Shown: piece by piece, positions 17,201 through 24,761 of the stretch
Layout: every line of letters starts with the position of its first letter
Numbering within the stretch: the stretch's first letter is position 1
Origin: Isotricha intestinalis
Taxonomy: Eukaryota; Ciliophora; Litostomatea; Vestibuliferida; Isotrichidae
Direction of reading: 5' to 3'
Length of the DNA stretch: 24,761 nucleotides
Assembly: GCA_023807065.1 (NCBI GenBank)
Contig: JAJJLU010003912.1
Coordinates: forward strand, 1 to 24,761
Translations under genes and position numbers: made by a program
The notes under the pieces: model-generated
Database searches by the model: none
What the model was told of the DNA's origin: nothing
What the model saw: the letters and a program-made list of their open reading frames with translations, nothing else

Positions 17201-18167
17201 AGATTTAGAAATTTTAATAAGAAAATTTGGTAGAATTTTTTATAGAATGACACCAAGAAATAAAGCAGAATTAATAGAATTTTATAAAAAAGATAATAAA
17301 TCAATAATAATAATGTGTGGTGATGGTTCAAATGATATTCCTGCAATATTAGAAAGTGATATTGGAATTGCAATAAATCAAAAAAGTGATATGCAAGTTT
17401 TAAGTCATTTTTATATGAATAATTCTTCTATTCAATGTGTTGAAATTATTGTTAAAACAGGAAGAGCTTGTTTTGAAAGTAATGAAATGATTTTCAAATC
17501 TATGATTTTATATGGTATTATTCAAACTTTTAGTTTAATAATTTTAAAAAGAATTAAAATCTATAAATTTACACCTAAACAAAAATTATATAGTGATATT
17601 TTATGTGTTTTTATTCCTATTATTTTTGCAAGTCAAACTGCTCCTTCTTTAATTCTTGCTAAAGAAGCTATTGGAACTTCACTTTTAAATAAAAAATTCA
17701 TTTTCAGTGTTTCTGCGCAAATTTTTATTCAAATCACTACTTTAATATTATTTAGTTGGTATTTAAATAATAATGTAGATTATAAAAATGATTTTATTGA
17801 AAGTAAAAATTATATAAAAGAAAATAAAGAAAGTATTTTTGGTTCTTATATATTTTTATTAAGTTCTTTCCAATATATTTTATCTATTTTTGTATTTAAT
17901 TGTAATTCTCTTCATAGGAAACATTATACCACTAATTCTTTATATATTACTTTTGTTTTAATTTCTATGGTTTTTACTCTTTTAATTATTACTGTCAATG
18001 GATTTAAAAATTTAACTTTTGTTAGAAGTTTTGTTAAATTAGAACCTGAATATTGTAATTTTGAATATTCTTTAGAAAAAAACCGATTTTTTTTGCTTTT
18101 TTTTGGAACTGTTAATATGTGTTTGTCTTATTTTGCTGAACAAATTATTTCTAGAAAAATTTCATAA
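14259..18167 (+). CDS. P5B-type P-type ATPase (ATP13A-like)
   Basis: A 1302-residue single-exon protein. The N-terminal cytoplasmic segment and first hydrophobic hairpin (about 42-76, with a YKVDECKYYLTFFGYI start) are P5B-like. The actuator domain has VDESELTGET (TGET at 401-404, the TGES position). The phosphorylation site DKTGTLTED has Asp at 561. The nucleotide domain has KGAPE (773-777). STGDN (871-874) and GDGSND (1021-1026) close the P domain. Membrane helix 4 carries PPIIN (518-522) and the C-terminus has about six more helices. P5B pumps in animals (ATP13A2) export polyamines from late endosomes and lysosomes. The substrate here is unknown. The ER P5A motif PPELP is absent, which separates it from that class. 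The catalytic residues look intact. Confidence 0.9.
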   Translation: MSKTIKLNDIDNDIFNVISNIKFYPRTEITNTHRGTVDDHIEMVICYKVDECKYYLTFFGYIITFGILFLMTYLYNNLTLKLYCKTCLPDECQYVQIVDFNKKKYVCKVKKQNLEEMNFIIQKNQINPKEKCYLKIDLNSKYIKNNVDIMDGNKIGITFIFKNVKYFYNYRKACFVPSFFSLSDYTNKEVIDLFYKKEKINEEDLENYNSPNLSEYNFLLNKYGLNELLGESKSLLSIILHNFFKFLNLYTIFCIFIWVSTNYASFAFIILIIQIIITIYNIYSTYKMTSQIYNIKREEGEELSFFDIKKKSILKQSKNKNTRISISKSQIRDSISNLTYKKNYSSYIRNLNKEIENNIKNIYDPSTIVPGEIIKIHSNHRMYFDGLILNGFCTVDESELTGETSEVYKTQLPYSNDIFKYQNNNHFLFQGTTIIQCANENNNDLITVLVLNTGMNTQRANLLLNLAFAKIGNYSFYKDIWIFSLIMFSFWLISSIYIKFYLKFSSIYIIELLTIIIPPIINITLTLSTNRYKKTLLNQKIHCINKEKITAAGKANIICLDKTGTLTEDEFELFGYQFTMPNFDNEKNINLNKKNNDNSFDDDSDIILSKVEVSSKILNKIHQSFWRNYLMNNNENYQENPRYNIIYFTECLGCCHGIDKFEDQYLGDSIDKKMFCSVKWMIQNEENKETKENKRYIMPSNLYKITEKSFFEEIKENIIKKEKKINDNKNNNTINSSQYKILIEKMYNFNSESQSMTVITKNILDKSRRIYIKGAPERILEKCTKKSKPNNINELIMNLTRKGLRVIACATRLLKKTEYINNNINYEINPINIEKGMTFLGLIIFKNPLKKDTQSVIQKLSASKFLLVMSTGDNECTSYYVAQQSKMIDNTIKKRYVFDLEKNNHLYMEIQQVENSLLSTETFYNTTFNVENSNNLEKISEIITKQKAIVSMSGAALNYIIKKLKESKEKYIDNERKCLKKDLEILIRKFGRIFYRMTPRNKAELIEFYKKDNKSIIIMCGDGSNDIPAILESDIGIAINQKSDMQVLSHFYMNNSSIQCVEIIVKTGRACFESNEMIFKSMILYGIIQTFSLIILKRIKIYKFTPKQKLYSDILCVFIPIIFASQTAPSLILAKEAIGTSLLNKKFIFSVSAQIFIQITTLILFSWYLNNNVDYKNDFIESKNYIKENKESIFGSYIFLLSSFQYILSIFVFNCNSLHRKHYTTNSLYITFVLISMVFTLLIITVNGFKNLTFVRSFVKLEPEYCNFEYSLEKNRFFLLFFGTVNMCLSYFAEQIISRKIS

Positions 18168-18338
18168 TTTTTAAAATTTTTTAAGTTATTTTCTTTTATT
18201 ATTTATTTCTTTAATAATTATGAAATTCATTATTTTATCTTCTTTTAATTTTATATTTATATAAGTATTTAATTAACAATTATTGAAAAATAACAAATAA
18301 TTTTTTTTGAACAACATTTAAATTAAATTTTTAAATTA

Positions 18339-18893
18339 ATGGATTTTAGAAATAAAACTCCTCAATTTAGAGAAAAAGTAAGAGATATATATAGTGAATT
18401 AAATAGTTTTTATAATAATAAAAAAGAGAGAATAAGATTAACAAAAAGAATGAATTTTAAAATAACAAAAGAGAAAATGGAAAAATTAAAATTTTTTGAA
18501 AAAAAATTAGAAAGTCCAATAAAAGCACTAAAACAGGAATCAAATATAAATAATTTAATAGAAGATACAAAAAGAAATTATTTAGGTTATAGAACTTTTT
18601 TAGTAAATAATTCATCAATAAATTTAATTCCAGAACCTATAACATATAAATTTAAAAATTCAAATAAAAGAAATAAAAATTATTATTCTATTAATAATTT
18701 ATTATATAATAAAAAACAAAATGAACATTTATCTAGAAATTTTTCTAAAGTTGATACACTTAAAAAAGAAATTATGTCTGAATTAGAAAATGAAGATGAT
18801 AATATTAGAAAAAAATATTATTTAACAAATTCAAATTTTTTTCCAACAAGCAAATCTTTAAAAAATTTGGATTTTAGACATAGTATATATTAA
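18339..18893 (+). CDS. Small basic protein of unknown function
   Basis: A 184-residue, Lys/Asn/Arg-rich protein; single exon, TAA stop, start in an A/T-rich leader 171 bases after the P5B gene. A helical N-terminal half (KVRDIYSELNSFYNNKKER, then a KEKMEKLKFFEKKLE segment) is followed by a less ordered Tyr/Asn-rich middle and a final helix (LKKEIMSELENEDDNIRKKY). There is no membrane segment, signal peptide or recognised domain. It shares composition with the next gene, and both begin with an F/P/Y-containing short motif, but I see no clear homology between them. Confidence 0.6.
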   Translation: MDFRNKTPQFREKVRDIYSELNSFYNNKKERIRLTKRMNFKITKEKMEKLKFFEKKLESPIKALKQESNINNLIEDTKRNYLGYRTFLVNNSSINLIPEPITYKFKNSNKRNKNYYSINNLLYNKKQNEHLSRNFSKVDTLKKEIMSELENEDDNIRKKYYLTNSNFFPTSKSLKNLDFRHSIY

Positions 18894-19049
18894 AAAAATA
18901 ATATTTTTCAATAAATCAATCAATTTTATATTTTGAAATATTTTAGTGTTTGTTTATTTTTAATAAATAATTAATTTGTTTTCATAATGAAATATATTTA
19001 ATATATATTATATATATTTAAAAGTAAATAATAATATATATTTAAATTA

Positions 19050-20060
19050 ATGAATAACTTCAATACAATTTTATCAAACAATAAAAAAAAAAACTATTTA
19101 ACCTTTTCAGATTTTCCTATTTTTAAAGAATATTATCGTTCATGTGGTAATCTTACAAATAAATTAAAAATTGATAATATTTATCAACAAGAAAAACAGA
19201 TATATGAAGGAAGAATAAGTTTAGAAAATTTAGGAGAAGAAATTTTAAATACAAATAATGATAAATTAATAACTACTCTTCAATTAGAATCAAATTTATT
19301 AATAAAAGAAAAAAAAAAATTAAAAGAAAATTTAAGAAAAAAAAATTCTTTAACTAATTTAAATATTTTGTTAAAAAAAAAGAAAATATCATCAAAATCA
19401 GTAAATCTTTCTTCAAAAAAAACTAAACAATTAAACAATAAGAATTTAACAAAAAAAATAAAAAATAATATTAAAGTTAAAAATATAAATAAATTTATTA
19501 ACAAACCAAATTTTGATAAATCACAAACTTTAAATTCAAATAATAGTAAAAAAAGAGGTGCTCGATCAATTTCAATAAATAATACAAATAAATATAAAAT
19601 AAATTTAAGAAATACAAATTATAGATTTCCTAAAAATTTAACAAATATTGATAAAGTATATATTGAATATCAAAATATTTTTGGACAAAATTTTGAAAGA
19701 ATTGAACATACTTATTTAAATATGACTGAATTAGATAAAAAAAATTGTATTTATTCTTTATTAAATTATATTTCAGATTTGAAAAAATCTCATAAAGAAA
19801 TTAAAGAAAAATATGAATTTTTAAAAAAAGAAAATGTAAAAAATGAAAAAAAAATGAAAGAAGTAAATAACCAAATTAATAAGTTATCAAGAAATAATAA
19901 AAAAAGTATGAATCTTTCAACTGAAGAATCTCATAATAATAATAAATATTTATACTCTGAAAATAATACTCAATCAAATTGTGTAAAAAAAAGAAGAAAA
20001 GCTTCTTCACTACAAGGAAGTAAAATTTTATCATCTAAAAAAAATAATTTTAAAAAATAA
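19050..20060 (+). CDS. Lys/Asn-rich coiled-coil protein of unknown function
   Basis: A 336-residue protein; single exon, TAA stop. The first 60 residues look ordered (YLTFSDFPIFKEYYRSCG). Then comes a Lys-rich region with Ser/Asn patches (about 85-195). A better-conserved-looking block, YIEYQNIFGQNFERIEHTYL, lies at about 210-230, followed by a coiled coil (about 245-290) and a Ser/Lys-rich tail. No known domain was recognised. The layout, a basic disordered region followed by a coiled coil, is common for ciliate cortical or basal-body proteins, but that is only a suggestion. It is the last gene of the + strand block. Confidence 0.6.
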   Translation: MNNFNTILSNNKKKNYLTFSDFPIFKEYYRSCGNLTNKLKIDNIYQQEKQIYEGRISLENLGEEILNTNNDKLITTLQLESNLLIKEKKKLKENLRKKNSLTNLNILLKKKKISSKSVNLSSKKTKQLNNKNLTKKIKNNIKVKNINKFINKPNFDKSQTLNSNNSKKRGARSISINNTNKYKINLRNTNYRFPKNLTNIDKVYIEYQNIFGQNFERIEHTYLNMTELDKKNCIYSLLNYISDLKKSHKEIKEKYEFLKKENVKNEKKMKEVNNQINKLSRNNKKSMNLSTEESHNNNKYLYSENNTQSNCVKKRRKASSLQGSKILSSKKNNFKK

Positions 20061-20927
20061 AATTAATATAAAAAATTTTTTCTAATTTTAAAAAAAACTT
20101 GGATAAAATGAAAAAAATGAAAAAAAAACTGTATCATCATGAAATATCAAAAGAAATAATCAATTCAAAAAAAAAAAAATAAATTCAAATATTAAAAAAA
20201 GAAAATAGATAAAGAAAGAATAATAAGAAGAAAATTAAAGGGTGATATTATATTTTAAACCAACAATGTACATAAGATAAGATTCATTGAAAAATTCATA
20301 AAAAATAATTTATCTCAAAGAGGGAAAAGAAGAAGAAAATAAAATAATTATTTTTAATTCTTTATATTCATTTTAGAAAATTAAAAGTTATAAGTCAGGA
20401 AATAGGAATTTAATTATGAAAAATATCTTAGTAAAAAAAGGAATATTAGTATCAATAATAATATTATTTTAGTTATAAATATTAATAATTATGAAGAAGA
20501 AAAAGAAAAAAAATATGATAAATTTTTACAAAAAATTTATAATTTATGGAATTTTTTTTCAAAAATGAAGAAAATTATTCTTTCTAATTATTACAGAATT
20601 CAAAAAAAATTTTCTTCTTAATATTTCTATCTACTAATAATACTATTATTATAAGAAATTATTAAAGATATTATTATTTTTGATTGTGAGAAATAATTTT
20701 GAATTAAATTTTAGTCCTTTTCTTATATTTTTATTTAAAATATTTTTTAATTTATGAATATAAAAATGAAATTATAATAAATGTAAGTCATTATTTAAAT
20801 AAGATTTTTTTGTCAATATTATAATAATAATAATATAAGGTATTTAAATAATAAATAAATAAAATAAAAAAAATTTAAAAAATTAAAATGTAAAATAAAG
20901 ATTGAAATAAATATATTAAATATAAAT
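20061..20927 (+). pseudogene. Gene-poor convergent region with possible coding remnants
   Basis: About 870 bases between the 3' ends of two genes. One + strand frame is open for 71 codons (20406-20618) and reads like protein (EKYLSKKRNIS, then NYEEEKEKKYDKFLQKIYNLW), but it has a TAG before it, no in-frame ATG, and TAA after it. Upstream, short stretches such as YLKEGKEEENKIIIF are readable between TAA codons. A homopolymer of 13 A near 20168-20180 and an A/T-rich right end complete it. It may be a decayed gene or unresolved exons. No product was recognised. Confidence 0.3.
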
Positions 20928-21933
20928 TTAATCTATATAATTTTTCCAATGATAATAATCAAAATTTTGTCTATAAGGACTAAATTTAGTTTCTAATAAA
21001 ATGCAAGCATTAGATTCTCCAAAATTTTGTAAAAGAACAGAAGAAGCTCTACTAACTAAAGTTTTAGTAGAATTTAATAATTCAAATAATTTTTTTAAAC
21101 ATTTTTCTTTACAAATTTCTTTTTCATTTATATTTTCTTGACAAATTGAATATGTAAATATTCTAATTCTACATTTTTCATCTTTAAAATCAAAAAATTT
21201 TTCTTTATACATTTTTTTAAGTCTATATTGACTAAAATCAGTCATTATTTGAAACAAATTTATTTTTTCTATTTCTTGAGTTTCAAAAAGAACTTCTTTT
21301 GAATATTCATCTGCCCATAAAAAATTTCCTTTAAAATCTACAAAAGCATATCCTACTTTTTCATAAAAAGTTTCTAAATATTTGTTTAAATCAATACTTG
21401 AAAAAAGATAAAAATTATCAAAAAATTTTTGATAATTTTCATATTGATTTATCATTTCTTCTTTCAAACTACTTTGATTTATATTGTCAAAAATTTCTTT
21501 GAATCTTAATATTATTTCTAATATTTTTGAAGTATTTTGTTGAAATATTTTTGAAAATTGTTCTATTATAAAATATTAAAAAAATTAAAATTATACCTTG
21601 ATTAGATAAATTATTTTTTAGAAATTGATATATCATTAAAAGAATATCTTTTAATTTATTTTTAATAAAAATACATTTTTCTTTATCAATTTCAGATTGA
21701 ATTAAATTGATTAATGAAATATCTTTAAAATTTAAAGAAAAATTAAGCCAAAAATTTAAACTTTTATAAATTAGATTTTCATTTGGATTTCCATTTTTAA
21801 AAGTTAAAATTTCATTTAAATTATCTTTTGCAATTGTAAAATAATATTCTAAAAAAACAAGTAAGTCATTTTCTGTTATTCTTAAAGAAGAATCTTCTTC
21901 ATTAATTTGCATTGTTGAATCCGAAGAGTCCAT
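20928..21933 (-). CDS. PAS-like domain protein, two exons
   Basis: Exon 1 runs from the ATG at 21933 to 21597 and exon 2 from 21562 to TAA at 20928, joined across a 34-nt intron, giving 323 residues. The split codon is GAA. The N-terminal half is helical and acidic at its start (MDSSDSTMQINEEDSSLRIT). A single PAS-like fold is suggested at about 175-250 by VGYAFVDFKGNFLWADEYS, which has the strand-turn-strand form of PAS domains, followed by FQIM and a basic strand. The C-terminal region is Cys-containing (about seven Cys) and helical. In ciliates PAS domains occur in sensory and channel-associated proteins. No ligand-binding residues can be named here. It could instead be a divergent lineage-specific fold. 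Confidence 0.55.
21563..21596 (-). other. 34-nt GT-AG intron in the PAS-like gene
   Basis: The minus strand begins GTATAATTTT at 21596 and ends TTTATAATAG at 21563. The length is 34, not a multiple of 3, so splicing switches frame from exon 1 to exon 2. After splicing, 31 further codons are open before the methionine at 21467. The exon 1 frame otherwise runs on into a hydrophobic, A/T-biased tail ending at 21487. Confidence 0.8.
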
Positions 21934-22117
21934 TAATTCAGTATATTAGTTAAAATTAATTTTCACTTATATTTTGATTTATTATAATTTAATTTTTAAT
22001 TATTTCTTTTTAATGGTGAAAAAAAAAAAAATAATTCAAAAAATTAAAATTATGATATTAACACAATATTTTTTTAAATAAGTATTTTAAAAAAAAAATA
22101 ATTAAAATATATATTAT

Positions 22118-24304
22118 CTAGTTTATATTTATAATTTCTCTTTCGAAATCATTATAATTTATAAATCCATCATTATCTAAATCAATATCATTGAAAAATA
22201 AATCAATTTCAAATTTAGTTAAAAAAATTAAATTATCTTTTAAAAAATTTTCTAAATCTTTTTTACTTAATTTTTCTCCATTTGAAGAATATTGAGAAAT
22301 ATTATTCCAAGCATTATTTAAATTAAAATTTCTTAATTTAATTTTTTTTTTTAATTCATAAAAATAACTTTCAACTTGAATAAAAGCTTTAATTAAATTT
22401 TTTAAAAGTAAATTACTTTCTTTTGAAATTTCTGTAAAATTATTCATATTTTCTTGTCTATTTTTTATTATAATAAGATATTCTTCTTTTAAAGGAAGAA
22501 TCATTTGACAAAATTCTTCATAATTTAAAATATTATCATTATCTAAATCATATTTTTTATATAAAAGATATATTTGATCGTTTGTTGGAAATAAATTTAA
22601 TTGATTACAAACTTCAATAAAATTTTCCTTTGTTATTTCCTCATTTTTTGATATATCAAATATATAAAATAGATTTGGTAATGTTATATCTTCTTTTAAA
22701 CATAATGCTTCTTTTAGACATTCTAATAAATTTTTTTTTGATATTTTATCTGTTATAAAATCTAATATTTCTATTATATTTACATTCTTTTCTTCTTCCT
22801 CTTTTATTTTCTTTAATTCAGGATAAATAATTGTTTCTTGATTTGATATAATATTTTCATTATTTGAATTTCTCAAAATTTCTTTTCTTATTTTGTTTTT
22901 AATTGAATTTTTATTATTTAATGATGTTGAATAATTACTATTTGAATAATCATATCTTATAATTTTTTTTGTTTTTTCAATATTATTTCTATTATAATTG
23001 TTTTTTTTATAATTATCAAACATGATATCATTTAAAGATAAATCAAAAGCTTTATTATTATTTATATTATTATTTTCATAAATATCATTAAGAGAATAAT
23101 TATTATTTATTAAATTATCTGAATTTTTTCTTTCTTCAATTATACTTGAAATATTATTATTTTTTGAAAAAATAGAATCTTGAATTAAAGGATTATTAAT
23201 ATTATTATCTTGAATAATATTATTAGAATTTATATTTTCATAATCATATGTTTTTTGAGTGATTGATAAATCTCTTAAAGGAGGAAATGAATTTTCTATT
23301 GCATCATTATTAACATTAATTTTATTTTGTCCTAAATTAGATTGTTTTAAATTTAATGGTTTATTAATATTATTATTCTTATTTTTAAAAGAATTTTTCC
23401 CAGTTAATGATTCTAATAAAAGTGTTTTAAAAGAAGAATTATTATTTGGAATTTTATCACACATATTTTTTTCAAATATTGAAGGACTTGTTTTATTAGA
23501 TGATAATTTTTGAATTGAACTTATTTTTTCGTTTCTTGAATTATTATTTGAAGTTTTATAAATAATATAATCTTCAATTTTATTTTTCAAAGAATAATTA
23601 TTTTGAGGAGTAAAATTTTGGATTAAATAATTATTATTATTTAAATCAAAATTATAACAATAATTAATTTTATAAGGGAAAAAAACTTCTTGAAATTCTT
23701 TATAACTTACTTTATTATCATTATCTAAATCAATTCTATAAATAATATTTTCAATTTTAGAATCTTTAATATATTTATCATTAATAAATCTTTTAATATC
23801 ATAAGCAAATAAATAATAATTTCCTCTAGTAATATTCATAAAAACTTCATAAACATTAAAATCTTTTTTATTTTTAATATTAAAAGTTATATCACCTATT
23901 TTATCAATTAAATTTAATTCTTCAATTAGAATATTAATAAAAATTTCATGAGGATGATAATTATTATATGATTGAGGATTTTCTTCTAAAAATTTTGGTT
24001 TTATAAAATATAAGAAATTATCATAGTCAATTGTAAATTTATTTTTTTTATCATATGTTCTTATTAATCTTCTTAAAGTAAATGAATTAAAATTTATATT
24101 ATGAAAAGAAAGAAATTCTGAAAAATCTGTTAAACTTAAAAAATTTTTTCTGTGAATGTCTAAAGAATTAAAGAAATCTATTGGAGAAAAATTTTCTGTT
24201 AAAAATAATTGCTTTCTTAAAATATCAATTTGTTCATCGTAATAAATTATAGTTTTGAATAAATGAATAAATTGATTTTTGATAACAGAAAGAAAAGAAT
24301 TCAT
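22118..24304 (-). CDS. Multi-EF-hand calcium-binding protein
   Basis: A 728-residue protein. Two degenerate EF-hands (about 45-66 and 81-102) are followed by a canonical loop, DLDNDNKVSYKE, at 192-203. A long Asn/Ser-rich low-complexity linker (about 220-490) separates these from a C-terminal group: one degenerate hand (FDISKNEEITKENF), a canonical DLDNDNILNYEE loop with the following helix FCQMILPLKEEY, and a last canonical loop, DLDNDGFINYND, at 708-719, ten residues from the C-terminus. The calcium-coordinating Asp/Asn positions 1, 3, 5 and 12 are present in the canonical loops (position 12 is Asp in the last one). Calcium binding is inferred; the target is unknown. The architecture is common among ciliate EF-hand proteins. 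It is the only gene here ending in TAG. Confidence 0.8.
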   Translation of the reverse strand: MNSFLSVIKNQFIHLFKTIIYYDEQIDILRKQLFLTENFSPIDFFNSLDIHRKNFLSLTDFSEFLSFHNINFNSFTLRRLIRTYDKKNKFTIDYDNFLYFIKPKFLEENPQSYNNYHPHEIFINILIEELNLIDKIGDITFNIKNKKDFNVYEVFMNITRGNYYLFAYDIKRFINDKYIKDSKIENIIYRIDLDNDNKVSYKEFQEVFFPYKINYCYNFDLNNNNYLIQNFTPQNNYSLKNKIEDYIIYKTSNNNSRNEKISSIQKLSSNKTSPSIFEKNMCDKIPNNNSSFKTLLLESLTGKNSFKNKNNNINKPLNLKQSNLGQNKINVNNDAIENSFPPLRDLSITQKTYDYENINSNNIIQDNNINNPLIQDSIFSKNNNISSIIEERKNSDNLINNNYSLNDIYENNNINNNKAFDLSLNDIMFDNYKKNNYNRNNIEKTKKIIRYDYSNSNYSTSLNNKNSIKNKIRKEILRNSNNENIISNQETIIYPELKKIKEEEEKNVNIIEILDFITDKISKKNLLECLKEALCLKEDITLPNLFYIFDISKNEEITKENFIEVCNQLNLFPTNDQIYLLYKKYDLDNDNILNYEEFCQMILPLKEEYLIIIKNRQENMNNFTEISKESNLLLKNLIKAFIQVESYFYELKKKIKLRNFNLNNAWNNISQYSSNGEKLSKKDLENFLKDNLIFLTKFEIDLFFNDIDLDNDGFINYNDFEREIININ

Positions 24305-24761
24305 TTCTTTTATAATTATAAATTAATAAAATATAAAAATATAAAATAAATTAAAATTCTTTGTAGAAATATATGCATTATGTTTCTATTAAATAAGATT
24401 TAATTTTTTTTTCAATTTAATTATAGAATTTATAAAGTTCATAAATAATAAAAAATATATGACATTAAATTTTTTAATTTTTATATTTATTATTTTCTTC
24501 TCCCTTTTATTCATTTATCCATTTATATGATAATTATAAATTATATTTTTAAATATTTATTTATGTTTTTCCTTTAATGAAATAGAAGAATATTTTCTGA
24601 AAAAAGAAAGATTGTTTGTCAAAATGTAGTTAAATAAATAACTATTATTTTTTAATTTTTTATATTCTTAATTATTATTAAACTTCCCCATAATTATTAA
24701 TTAATTTTTATTTATTTCTGTTTCCTTAATTTAACTTTTTTTATTAAGAATATGAGAAAAT
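24305..24761. other. Right-edge intergenic region, no gene seen
   Basis: About 460 bases upstream of the EF-hand gene, containing its promoter and reaching the window edge. A 16-codon readable scrap (EIEEYFLKKERLFVKM) at 24579-24626 is too short to support. There is no telomeric repeat, tRNA or repeat family. Confidence 0.5.

Overview
This is a very AT-rich (roughly four-fifths A+T by eye) and gene-dense nuclear segment from a protist. I infer a ciliate that uses the standard genetic code. A rumen or other litostome ciliate fits best, but this is inference and not a match to a known genome. The grounds are: (1) tiny GT-AG introns of 24, 25 and 34 nt, each of which repairs a reading frame; (2) TAA or TAG ending every gene, so these codons are not reassigned to Gln, and Trp and Cys encoded by TGG and TGT, so TGA is not reassigned either; (3) a protein repertoire typical of ciliates, namely an SF-assemblin, TLDc, EF-hand/Asn-rich, TBC and P5-type ATPase proteins together with lineage-specific Lys/Asn-rich unknowns. 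No rRNA, tRNA, CRISPR, transposon or viral gene was seen.

Layout. The left edge (1-245) is an (AAT)n microsatellite that runs into an Asn-rich reading frame (to 914). Next on the + strand come a small prefoldin-alpha-like gene (1394-1903) and an F-box-like/TBC RabGAP gene (1979-3820). A block on the minus strand follows: a two-exon unknown (5018-4413), a two-exon ABHD17-like alpha/beta hydrolase (6690-5532), a WH2/polyproline protein carrying about 60 copies of a PKVEx pentapeptide (9805-7187), a basic unknown (11090-10044) and a coiled-coil/TLDc protein (12534-11350). From a divergent promoter of only 34 bp the + strand resumes: a DHHC palmitoyltransferase (12569-13351), an SF-assemblin (13443-14159), a large P5B-type ATPase (14259-18167) and two Lys/Asn-rich unknowns (18339-18893 and 19050-20060). 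The right end carries two minus-strand genes: a two-exon PAS-like protein (21933-20928) and a multi-EF-hand protein (24304-22118).

Working together. The genes do not form one pathway. Several are membrane, cytoskeleton and signalling components: Rab regulation (TBC), protein palmitoylation (DHHC) with a possible depalmitoylase relative (ABHD17-like), actin binding (WH2), a striated-fibre component (SF-assemblin), calcium binding (EF-hands) and a P5B endomembrane transporter. The points most worth a second look are the miniature introns, the 15-nt minisatellite inside the WH2 protein, apparently missing catalytic residues in the hydrolase, an altered membrane motif in the P5B pump, the F-box-TBC fusion, the frame-broken Asn microsatellite, and three gene-poor stretches that look like decayed coding sequence.
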